Assembly (NCBI GenBank): GCA_026193755.1
Contig: JAPHUI010000361.1
Span: 1 to 6,435, forward strand
DNA: 6,435 nt
Direction of reading: 5' to 3'
Origin: Ignavibacteriaceae bacterium
GTDB taxonomy: Bacteria; Bacteroidota; Ignavibacteria; Ignavibacteriales; Ignavibacteriaceae
Part shown: in pieces, positions 1 to 6,435 of the stretch
Position numbering within the stretch: position 1 is the first letter of the stretch
Layout of the letters: the number at the start of each line of letters is the position of its first letter
The notes under the pieces: generated by a model
The model's input: the letters and a program-made list of their open reading frames with translations, nothing else
Told to the model about the DNA's origin: nothing
Databases searched by the model: none
Program-made: the position numbers and the translations under genes

Positions 1-573
1 AATTGAATTAAATATCATCAATAAAACGGCGACAATAAAAAATGTATTCCCAAGAAAGGAAACACTTTTATCCTGAAAGAAATTGTTTGAAAGGGCTGCA
101 AGCACAAAAAAGACCAGCATCGTATTAAAATATATCTTTACATTTTTCCCCTGATTTAAATAGAAAAGATGTCTCAACGTTAACAAGTAGTAAGAGATAA
201 AGCCAATAAATAAAAGTATATAAAAGAGAGAAACGATATTATAACCAAGTCCGGGATTTTGTAGCTTTAGATTAATATTATCAAACAGGTACGGCAGCAA
301 AAAATCAGAAAACTTAATAATAAAAAACATAATAGCGCTTAGAATTCCTACATTCATAACCAGAGATAAAGGAGAGCTTGATCGGGTGTTTTCAAATTTT
401 ATTAACGCTAATAATAAAAAGAAGATTGAACAGGCTATAAGAGAGTCAAATAAAATCTTTGAGAGGAGTGTATCTGAGGTTCCTAATAGTAATCTGAAAA
501 TAAATATAAGGAATGCAGAAAGGAAAAATAACTGCAGTTGTACGTTTACTATATTTTTAGATGTTTTTGCCAT
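1..573 (-). CDS. Polytopic membrane protein, N-terminal fragment (runs off the left edge)
   Basis: Reading the minus strand from an ATG at 573-571 gives 191 codons with no stop before the window edge, so the gene is cut by the window rather than broken. The protein begins MAKTSKNIVNVQLQLFF and is very hydrophobic. I count six probable membrane helices, at about residues 13-30, 41-59, 72-88, 114-133, 150-166 and 172-190. Short polar loops (ENTRSSS near 61-67, NINLKLQNPG near 99-108, LNQGKNVK near 139-146) separate several of them. An AGGA lies 13 bases before the ATG, a weak and distant ribosome binding site, so the start is probable rather than certain. The gene has the same direction as the sigma/anti-sigma operon but starts 206 bases after it, so it probably has its own promoter. 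I do not recognise the family. A six-helix N-terminal block could be a free-standing membrane protein or the sensory region of a membrane-bound signalling enzyme such as a SpoIIE-type phosphatase or histidine kinase; the missing C-terminal part would decide. Confidence 0.8.
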   Translation of the reverse strand, partial: MAKTSKNIVNVQLQLFFLSAFLIFIFRLLLGTSDTLLSKILFDSLIACSIFFLLLALIKFENTRSSSPLSLVMNVGILSAIMFFIIKFSDFLLPYLFDNINLKLQNPGLGYNIVSLFYILLFIGFISYYLLTLRHLFYLNQGKNVKIYFNTMLVFFVLAALSNNFFQDKSVSFLGNTFFIVAVLLMIFNSI

Positions 574-755
574 TTAATTAAAATTTTCCTGCAAATAAAT
601 TTTTCAAACCGCTTAAATTATTCCACCATAAAATTAAACGAAATTGCTTAATAATTAAAGAAAGCAAGTATAAACGGATATATTCTAGGATGGTTGAATA
701 AATAACGAGACTAGACTATTATCCGGGGGTAGAATAAGAAGAAAACAACAGGTTG

Positions 756-778
756 GTTTAACTTAGCAAACGCTAAAC
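756..778 (-). terminator. Weak hairpin just after the anti-sigma stop codon
   Basis: Two base bases past the anti-sigma stop there is a small inverted repeat. TTAGC (763-767) pairs with GCTAA (772-776) around a 4-base loop, or alternatively GTTTA (756-760) pairs with TAAAC (774-778). It could end the sigma/anti-sigma transcript, but the stem is short and AT-rich, and no clean T run follows it on the minus strand. The rest of the 574-779 spacer holds nothing I can support. Confidence 0.22.
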
Positions 779-779
779 G

Positions 780-2321
780 TTACTTTCTGGGACTTTTAGT
801 CACTTCTTTATGAACTCTTATTTTCCAGTTTTGCTGTTCTTTGCTGAGCTGTTCTAACTCTCTTTTAAGTTCCTCCATTTGCTCCTTCAAATCGTCTTCA
901 GAGAAATAACGGTTGTAGTAATCTTTATCGAATTGATATTTTGCAAGCATTGAATCATCGAATGGTTCAACTTTTTTTAACTCATCCAGCCTATAAAGAT
1001 CGAACCCGGGATTCGCCTCGGCAAGAGAATCCATATTAAGTGTATTTAGTTTAACTTCATAACTGTGAACCGAATCGTTATCATAGTATTCAATTTTTAT
1101 CCCGGATTTTGATCGTTCGACTTTCGGTATCTTATAGGCATAAAAGTGAATATTGTTAGTGGCATTTTCAATTAAAGGACCGATGCTATCAATATCCGGT
1201 ATTCGCATTTCCGCTATATTATTTTGAGGAATATCCACCCTGCAAATGTTCGAATCAATTGTAATTTTGAAATTGCGTGGTAATTTTTCATTTACTGCAA
1301 AATGTCTAAATGTTGAGTCAAACCTAATGTTCACTGCAAATTGTTTGATCTTTTCTTCATATTTTTTTGCATTCTTTTCTAATTCCTTTAATTCTTTTTC
1401 ATACTGTTCAAAATTAAATTGGTAAGACTCGGCAAAAACTGAATCGGGCGTTACAAAAATGTACTGACCTTCCGGTGAAGTTTTCAGACTTTGCATCGCA
1501 TTAACAACTCTTAATTTTTCATTGTCAGTTATTCCAGCGGGAACAATTCTGTTAAATCCTTTAATGTTTAATTTTTCCGCTGCCACCAGCAAATCAGCAA
1601 AAATAGCTTTTCTATAATTCCATAAATTTGGATTGATAGCAACTGTGTTTTTATCATTTACAAGCACCTGTGATTCCAGAGCCTCACCATAGCTGCCAAT
1701 TATAGAATCCACACTTTCTTTTTGCTGTTCATTCAGATTCATTGCAGAAATAAATTCATTGTAGCTTTTCCTCTTCACTTTTTCATCACCGGTACGGATT
1801 TCAAAGAATTCTTTTCCAGAATCATCGTACCCCAGAAGCAGATACTGCTTACGGGAATTATCGAGTGGAAGTTCATTGTTAAATGCAAAATTGAAGATAT
1901 CATCATTAGTAAGATTTGCAGCATACAAAACCGGCTGAAGATTTTCTTTGTAGAATCCCGCAATTGCTTCTTTCTGCTGGTCCCATAACTGATCAACAAA
2001 GTCGGGATTGAACTTTAACATTACCATTACAGCAATAGTAACTATTGCCAACGCAGTAACAGGAAGCCATCTGCTTACTCTTTTAGTTTCAACTTTTTCT
2101 CCTTCAATAGCTGCCATCAGACGGGTTTCGAAGAAAGGAGATTCGGGTATTCTTTTGACCTGCTGAGTTAGCTGCTTGATTTTCCTCAAATCCTCGAGCT
2201 GTTTCCTAAGTTCAAGTGAAGTTTGTATAAGTTTTTCAACTTCAGATTTTTCTGATTGAGATAATTCATCATCCAGATAAGCAGAAAGTAATTCCCTGTT
2301 CATAGTATCATTACTCATCAT
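780..2321 (-). CDS. Membrane-anchored anti-sigma factor with zinc-less ZAS-like domain and long extracytoplasmic region
   Basis: This 513-residue protein very likely holds the ECF sigma factor encoded just upstream inactive at the inner membrane until an envelope signal arrives. The cytoplasmic part (about 1-84) starts with an anti-sigma helical region (ELLSAYLDDELS, then an amphipathic helix to about 55). Where zinc-binding ZAS domains carry H-x3-C-x2-C, this protein has Leu31, Ser35 and Leu38, so no zinc site exists. One membrane helix lies at about 85-103. The remaining 410 residues should be outside the cytoplasm. They have two charged, probably coiled-coil stretches, at about 304-328 and 475-498, and a middle region (330-430) of alternating strand-like segments that matches no fold I know. 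The only cysteine is Cys360. The start is the ATG at 2321-2319, overlapping the sigma stop as ATGA, which implies translational coupling; a second Met follows immediately and a third is at residue 7. The function is inferred from domain layout and operon position. The outer region is far longer than in typical RseA- or RskA-type anti-sigmas, so it may have a sensing role of its own. Confidence 0.85.
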   Translation of the reverse strand: MMSNDTMNRELLSAYLDDELSQSEKSEVEKLIQTSLELRKQLEDLRKIKQLTQQVKRIPESPFFETRLMAAIEGEKVETKRVSRWLPVTALAIVTIAVMVMLKFNPDFVDQLWDQQKEAIAGFYKENLQPVLYAANLTNDDIFNFAFNNELPLDNSRKQYLLLGYDDSGKEFFEIRTGDEKVKRKSYNEFISAMNLNEQQKESVDSIIGSYGEALESQVLVNDKNTVAINPNLWNYRKAIFADLLVAAEKLNIKGFNRIVPAGITDNEKLRVVNAMQSLKTSPEGQYIFVTPDSVFAESYQFNFEQYEKELKELEKNAKKYEEKIKQFAVNIRFDSTFRHFAVNEKLPRNFKITIDSNICRVDIPQNNIAEMRIPDIDSIGPLIENATNNIHFYAYKIPKVERSKSGIKIEYYDNDSVHSYEVKLNTLNMDSLAEANPGFDLYRLDELKKVEPFDDSMLAKYQFDKDYYNRYFSEDDLKEQMEELKRELEQLSKEQQNWKIRVHKEVTKSPRK

Positions 2322-2911
2322 AATAACTCTCTTTCAAGAGGTTGTAAAATCTCCTTCAATCGTTCCCTTCCTCTGAATATTCTTGACTTAACAGTGCCCA
2401 TTTCACACTTCAAAGTTTCTGAAATCTCCTGGTAACTGAATCCTTCAATGTCCTTAAGAACAAGCGGCATTCTCAGTTTTGCCGGTAGTTTTGATATTGC
2501 ATCCATAACTATTCTTGAAACATCGTTATTCTCGGCAGGGGTGGTATATTCGGTAACCTCAGTTCCCTCTTCAAGTGGTGAAAAAATCTTTCTTACGTTC
2601 ATTTTTCTTAAATAATCCTTGCATCTGTTTACTGTAATCCGGTAAAGCCAGGTCGTGAACTGAGATTCAAACCTGAAATACTTAAGATTCTTATAAACCG
2701 TAATGAAAACCTCCTGAGCAATATCATCAACAAGTGCACTATTATTCATTGTTACGTAAACTATATTCCTTACTTTTTCTTTATGCCTTTTAACCAGGAT
2801 CTGAAAAGCAGAACTATCGCCATCAATAAATTGCCTGATTATTGCATAATCATCATCTATTGAAAGTACTTGAGGCTGCTGCAAATCCTTTTCTTTATCG
2901 TTTGAAACCAT
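2318..2911 (-). CDS. ECF-family RNA polymerase sigma factor (RpoE-like, sigma-70 family)
   Basis: The 197-residue protein has the usual ECF layout of two DNA- and polymerase-binding domains. Region 2 (about 22-103) includes DDIAQEVFITVYKNL (region 2.2, binding the polymerase beta-prime coiled coil) and FTTWLYRITVNRCKDYLRK (regions 2.3-2.4, melting and reading the -10). A variable linker covers about 104-130. Region 4 (about 131-188) has LPAKLRMPLVLKDIEGFSY followed by the helix-turn-helix QEISETLKCEMGTVKSRIFRGRERL, which reads the -35. No extra C-terminal domain is present. Length and motifs are normal for an intact ECF factor. The gene is first in an operon with its anti-sigma, sharing the ATGA overlap at 2318-2321. 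The start at 2911-2909 has no Shine-Dalgarno and directly follows a putative ECF -10 element, so the transcript may be leaderless; a TTG at codon 10 is a less likely alternative start. Its ECF group and regulon cannot be told from this window. The name rpoE would be generic, so I leave the symbol blank. Confidence 0.93.
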   Translation of the reverse strand: MVSNDKEKDLQQPQVLSIDDDYAIIRQFIDGDSSAFQILVKRHKEKVRNIVYVTMNNSALVDDIAQEVFITVYKNLKYFRFESQFTTWLYRITVNRCKDYLRKMNVRKIFSPLEEGTEVTEYTTPAENNDVSRIVMDAISKLPAKLRMPLVLKDIEGFSYQEISETLKCEMGTVKSRIFRGRERLKEILQPLERELL

Positions 2912-2914
2912 TTT

Positions 2915-2942
2915 TTAGACGTAAATTTTTCTTTGTTGTTCC
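2915..2942 (-). promoter_or_regulatory. Putative ECF (sigma-E type) autoregulated promoter of the sigma/anti-sigma operon
   Basis: On the minus strand, GGAACAA (2942-2936) is followed after exactly 16 bases by TCTAA (2919-2915), preceded by ACG. This resembles the E. coli sigma-E consensus GGAACTT-N16-TCTRA in both boxes and in spacing. A promoter of this type directly before an ECF operon is the expected signature of autoregulation. The -10 ends three bases before the ATG at 2911, so transcription would begin at or just inside the proposed start codon. That requires either a leaderless message, a later start codon, or rejection of the site. Confidence 0.45.
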
Positions 2943-3041
2943 AATTTATCAAATAAGTATCAAATCAGAAACTATTGAAATAAAGCTTAGCTGAATAGTT
3001 GCAAAAGTATGCATAACTAATTAAATTTCGATGAAAATTTA

Positions 3042-3047
3042 AAGGAG
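3042..3047 (+). promoter_or_regulatory. Ribosome binding site of the STAS gene
   Basis: AAGGAG lies 6 bases before the ATG at 3054. It is the best plus-strand Shine-Dalgarno in the window and fixes this start. The other genes here have weak or no such sites, so the STAS protein is probably translated comparatively well. Confidence 0.8.
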
Positions 3048-3053
3048 AATTTC

Positions 3054-3395
3054 ATGAAAATTAAAACCACCGAAAAATATGGAGCAGTAATACTTGAATT
3101 AAAGGGAAATGTGATGGGTGGTGACGATACCAAAGATTTTAACGACCTGCTTCATAAATTAATTGATGAAGGGAAAACGAGAGTAATAATTGATCTCGGA
3201 GATGTTAAGTTTATGAACAGCTCCGGGCTTGGAATGATGATAGGCGGTTTAACTACAATGAAAAAAGCTAACGGTTATTATAAACTTGCTAATGTAACTG
3301 ATAAAATTGAGAGTTTACTTATTATAACTAAATTGATTACAATTTTTGAAAATTACGAATCCGTTGAAGCTGCAGTGGAATCGCTGCCAAAATAA
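3054..3395 (+). CDS. STAS-domain anti-sigma factor antagonist (SpoIIAA/RsbV-like)
   Basis: The 113-residue protein is one complete STAS domain without additions, the normal size for a cytoplasmic anti-anti-sigma factor. The N-terminal strands (MKIKTTEKYGAVILELKGNV) lead to a first helix at about 24-40, then strand TRVIIDLGDVKFM and the signature loop NSSGLG at 55-60. By alignment with SpoIIAA (Asp57-Ser58), Ser56 is the likely phosphorylation site; Asn55 takes the place of the usual Asp. In known systems an RsbW/SpoIIAB-type kinase phosphorylates this serine, a SpoIIE/RsbU-type PP2C phosphatase removes the phosphate, and the unphosphorylated form binds the kinase/anti-sigma. Neither partner is encoded in the visible sequence. 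The gene is divergent from the ECF sigma operon, whose anti-sigma is not the kinase type, so a direct link to it is unlikely. A strong terminator follows 28 bases after the stop, so the gene is probably transcribed alone. It might instead act in another phospho-switch; many bacteria of this group have several such proteins. Confidence 0.92.
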   Translation: MKIKTTEKYGAVILELKGNVMGGDDTKDFNDLLHKLIDEGKTRVIIDLGDVKFMNSSGLGMMIGGLTTMKKANGYYKLANVTDKIESLLIITKLITIFENYESVEAAVESLPK

Positions 3396-3423
3396 ACCTG
3401 ATAAAAGAATTAATCTATCGGAG

Positions 3424-3456
3424 ACTCCGGATTGAAAAATTCGGAGTTTTTGTTTT
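3424..3456 (+). terminator. Intrinsic terminator after the STAS gene
   Basis: ACTCCGGATT (3424-3433) and AATTCGGAGT (3438-3447) form a 10-base-pair stem with one G-U pair around a GAAA tetraloop. TTTT, one G and TTTT follow directly. This is a textbook Rho-independent terminator for the plus strand and the strongest in the window. Only 36 bases separate it from the purA start. Confidence 0.9.
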
Positions 3457-3465
3457 GTCTCCTAA

Positions 3466-4767
<1,302 letters not shown>

Positions 4768-4866
4768 TTTATATTAAATTTATTTTAGCTCTGTTCGATT
4801 GTATTTTCACCCTGAATTTTACTTTCCTTTTCTCTAATTTTAAGGTCAGTTAAAACTTCATTTTTT

Positions 4867-4872
4867 AAGGTG
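4867..4872 (+). promoter_or_regulatory. Ribosome binding site of the histidine kinase gene
   Basis: AAGGTG ends 4 bases before the ATG at 4877; its AAGG core is 6 bases away. This supports that ATG as the start over the second Met two codons later. A similar TTTTAAGGT occurs about 30 bases upstream without a start codon. Confidence 0.55.
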
Positions 4873-4876
4873 TTTT

Positions 4877-6085
4877 ATGAAAATGTCGGGCGGACCTGCT
4901 TCTGTAAATATCAAAATTATTCTGCTTACTATTGCTGTGCTGATTGCAATCGGTACCCTTTACTATACGCAGACCCTTGTTTCAAAACTCCAGGAAAAAG
5001 AAAGACAGATTGTTGAGCTTTACGCAAAAGGTATTGAGTATGTTGCAAATACAACCAACCCTGACGTTGACATCACTTTTCTATTTGATAATATTATTAA
5101 ACCAATTGACTTTCCCCTAGTACTTTCCGATGCAGAAAATAACGTAAATTTTTACAGCCGAACAGATGTAAGAAATGTTCAAATTGATTCGACTTTGAAT
5201 GCTGAGCAGTTTAAAGTTTTCATAACAGATCTGATATCTGAAATGGATGCAGCACACCCACCAATCGAAGTAACATACGAAGACTCAATCGTTTTAACCA
5301 AAATTCATTATGGTGATTCCGAACATATTAAGCAGCTTCGTTATTACCCGTACATTCAGTTAATAATCGCTGCACTGTTTATCGTACTGGGTTATATAGG
5401 CTTCAGCAGTATTAAGCGAAGTGAACAGAGCAATATTTGGGTTGGGATGGCAAAAGAAACCGCCCACCAGTTTGGAACTCCGATCTCAAGTCTTATGGGC
5501 TGGCTGGAAATGCTGAAAATAAATTATAAAGAACCTGACAAGGTTTTGGATATTTCTGAAGAAATAAGCAACGATGTTGAAAAGTTAAATAGAATCACCT
5601 ACAGGTTTTCAAAGATTGGTTCCAAACCGGAACTTACTAAAACAAATGTTATTGAAGAACTTAAAAGTGTTACAGCATATTTTGAAAGAAGACTTCCTCA
5701 GACCGGAAAATCGGTGGAATTAAAAATCTTTGGTGATGAAAATGCGTGTGCACAAATTAACCCGGAGTTGTTTGAATGGGTAATTGAAAACCTGATAAAA
5801 AATGCACTTGATGCAATTGATGAAGATACCGGGCGAATTGAAATGACAGTTAACGAATTAAAGAAGCATGTTGAAGTTGAAGTAAAGGATAGTGGGAAGG
5901 GTATTGAGATCAAGCGAAGAAAAGATGTATTCAGACCAGGTTACAGCACCAAGAAGAGAGGCTGGGGATTAGGACTGAGTCTTTCCAAAAGAATTATCGA
6001 AGGTTATCATGGCGGAAAGATTTTTGTTAAAAGTTCTATGCCGGGTGAAGGAACAATATTCAAAATCTTACTTAAGAGATGCTAG
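4877..6085 (+). CDS. Two-transmembrane sensor histidine kinase (HisKA/HATPase_c type, no HAMP)
   Basis: This 402-residue inner-membrane kinase should sense an envelope signal and pass phosphate to a response regulator not encoded here. A first membrane helix (about 12-30) and a second (about 158-176) enclose a 125-residue extracytoplasmic sensor region. The segment just before helix 2 (HYGDSEHIKQLRYYPY) resembles a sequence I associate with kinases of Bacteroidota and relatives. Only about 20 residues link helix 2 to the H-box, too few for a HAMP domain. The H-box MAKETAHQFGTPISSLMGW has His197 as phospho-acceptor, with Gln198 where most HisKA proteins have Glu or Asp, and Thr201-Pro202 conserved. 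The ATPase domain has the N-box (Asn305, Asn309 in NLIKNALDAI), the G1 box DSGKGI (338-343), an F-like segment VFRPGYSTKKRG and the G2 box GWGLGL (362-367), so it should be active. The gene is 109 bases after purA and has a ribosome binding site of its own. The cognate regulator and signal cannot be inferred. Confidence 0.94.
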   Translation: MKMSGGPASVNIKIILLTIAVLIAIGTLYYTQTLVSKLQEKERQIVELYAKGIEYVANTTNPDVDITFLFDNIIKPIDFPLVLSDAENNVNFYSRTDVRNVQIDSTLNAEQFKVFITDLISEMDAAHPPIEVTYEDSIVLTKIHYGDSEHIKQLRYYPYIQLIIAALFIVLGYIGFSSIKRSEQSNIWVGMAKETAHQFGTPISSLMGWLEMLKINYKEPDKVLDISEEISNDVEKLNRITYRFSKIGSKPELTKTNVIEELKSVTAYFERRLPQTGKSVELKIFGDENACAQINPELFEWVIENLIKNALDAIDEDTGRIEMTVNELKKHVEVEVKDSGKGIEIKRRKDVFRPGYSTKKRGWGLGLSLSKRIIEGYHGGKIFVKSSMPGEGTIFKILLKRC

Positions 6086-6207
6086 CTTATCATTATTAGT
6101 TTACCACAATAGTGACGTTAATTAGTATTAGTTCCGCTTCTATAAAATCCATCTAAGAATGTGCAAATACTACTACATTCAGTTCATTCTTCAAATAATA
6201 TTATATC

Positions 6208-6228
6208 CCGCAAGATTTGACGGTTTTT
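6208..6228 (+). terminator. Possible intrinsic terminator of the histidine kinase transcript
   Basis: CCGCAA (6208-6213) can pair with TTG-A-CGG (6217-6223) around a 3-base loop, with one bulged A. Five T follow, and then AGCTTTT. The stem is short and imperfect and lies about 120 bases past the kinase stop codon, so it is only a candidate. Confidence 0.3.
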
Positions 6229-6327
6229 AGCTTTTACACAATTTGATTGCCCGGGTCGAAGGACATTTGGTCTATGGAAGCTACATTTTACAGGTAATTC
6301 TTACCCACACACCAATTTATTTAATAT

Positions 6328-6408
6328 TTAAGCTAAAAGTGAAAGAAAATCGAATTGAAAACCAATGGCACTGATGTTGTAAAAAGAAATACGAAATAGT
6401 TTAAGCAT
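6328..6408 (-). CDS. Doubtful 26-codon small ORF with a good Shine-Dalgarno
   Basis: On the minus strand GGAGG (6419-6415) lies 6 bases before an ATG at 6408-6406. That ATG opens a frame of 26 codons (beginning MLKLFRISFYNISAIG) that ends at TAA, 6330-6328. The peptide is hydrophobic with two basic residues near the start, as a small membrane peptide might be. A second ATG at 6413 opens an overlapping 26-codon hydrophobic frame in another register, but it directly abuts the Shine-Dalgarno. Frames this short are common by chance in AT-rich DNA, and the ribosome-site match is the only positive evidence. I recognise no family. It could equally be the decayed start of a lost gene. Confidence 0.18.
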   Translation of the reverse strand: MLKLFRISFYNISAIGFQFDFLSLLA

Positions 6409-6435
6409 AGCATCCCTCCAAATATGACACACAAA

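Larger units (their letters stand above)
6086..6435. other. Region after the histidine kinase with no convincing gene
   Basis: These 350 bases are AT-rich and broken by stops. I found no tRNA-like fold, no CRISPR-type repeat, no insertion-sequence ends and no recognisable protein fragment. Two weak signals are listed separately: a terminator candidate at 6208-6228 and a 26-codon ORF at 6328-6408 (minus). The right end could also be the upstream region of a gene that begins beyond the window. Confidence 0.6.

Noticed and set aside
386..577. Plus-strand frame of 63 codons at the left end
   Set aside because: It lies antisense to the much longer, strongly hydrophobic minus-strand gene at 1-573, has no good ribosome site and shows no recognisable motif.
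1722..1999. Open frames on both strands within the anti-sigma gene
   Set aside because: They are other-frame readings of a well supported coding region and carry no family motif or start signals.
3006..3018. Near-palindrome AGTATGCATAACT in the divergent intergenic region, as an operator
   Set aside because: Only the TATGCATA core is symmetrical, and I see no second copy in the window and no adjacent regulator gene to bind it.
2999..3027. Housekeeping-type promoter for the STAS gene, TTGCAA-N17-TAAATT
   Set aside because: Each box matches only part of the consensus and such pairs are frequent in AT-rich sequence. The consensus used by this group may also differ, so I do not list it.
2318..3395. 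A direct pathway in which the STAS protein releases the neighbouring ECF sigma factor
   Set aside because: STAS antagonists act on RsbW/SpoIIAB-type kinases. The anti-sigma here is a membrane ZAS-like protein without a kinase domain, and the genes are divergent.
5698..5913. Minus-strand frame of 71 codons within the histidine kinase ATPase domain
   Set aside because: It is antisense to conserved kinase boxes, so the composition is explained by the kinase gene.
6086..6435. tRNA, insertion-sequence end or CRISPR array in the right-hand gene-free region
   Set aside because: A T-loop-like GGGTCGAAGG near 6254 has no matching acceptor, D or anticodon arms. There are no regular repeats and no terminal inverted repeats.

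Overview
The window looks like chromosome from a low-GC, Gram-negative member of the Bacteroidota/Chlorobiota/Ignavibacteriota assemblage; Ignavibacteria is my best guess. The grounds are the AT-rich sequence with A-rich start regions and few clear Shine-Dalgarno sites, a histidine kinase with the 'AHQxGTP...SSLMGW' H-box that I associate with this assemblage, and an ECF sigma factor coupled to a single-pass anti-sigma factor. This placement is inference from style, not from a marker gene.

Layout. Positions 1-573 (minus) hold the N-terminal 191 codons of a polytopic membrane protein that runs off the left edge. A 206-base spacer without a gene follows. Positions 780-2911 (minus) are a two-gene ECF sigma/anti-sigma operon with a 4-base ATGA overlap: the sigma gene is first (2318-2911), then an anti-sigma gene with an unusually long extracytoplasmic part (780-2321). 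The 142-base divergent intergenic region 2912-3053 contains a good match to an RpoE-type ECF promoter reading into the sigma gene, and a ribosome binding site for the next gene on the other strand. The plus strand carries a stand-alone STAS-domain anti-anti-sigma protein (3054-3395), a strong intrinsic terminator (3424-3456), purA (3493-4767), and a two-transmembrane sensor histidine kinase (4877-6085). Positions 6086-6435 show no convincing gene, only a weak terminator candidate and one doubtful 26-codon ORF with a good Shine-Dalgarno on the minus strand.

How the genes relate. The sigma/anti-sigma pair is a self-contained envelope-signal module, probably autoregulated. The STAS protein belongs to a different (SpoIIE phosphatase/RsbW-type) partner-switch system whose kinase and phosphatase are not visible here. 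The truncated membrane protein could be the sensory part of a signalling enzyme, but its output domain lies outside the window. PurA is a housekeeping enzyme of AMP synthesis that happens to sit between signalling genes. The histidine kinase has no response regulator beside it. Most of the window is ordinary; the points worth a second look are the ECF promoter that overlaps its own start codon, the zinc-less anti-sigma with a large sensor region, and the terminator placed just ahead of purA.
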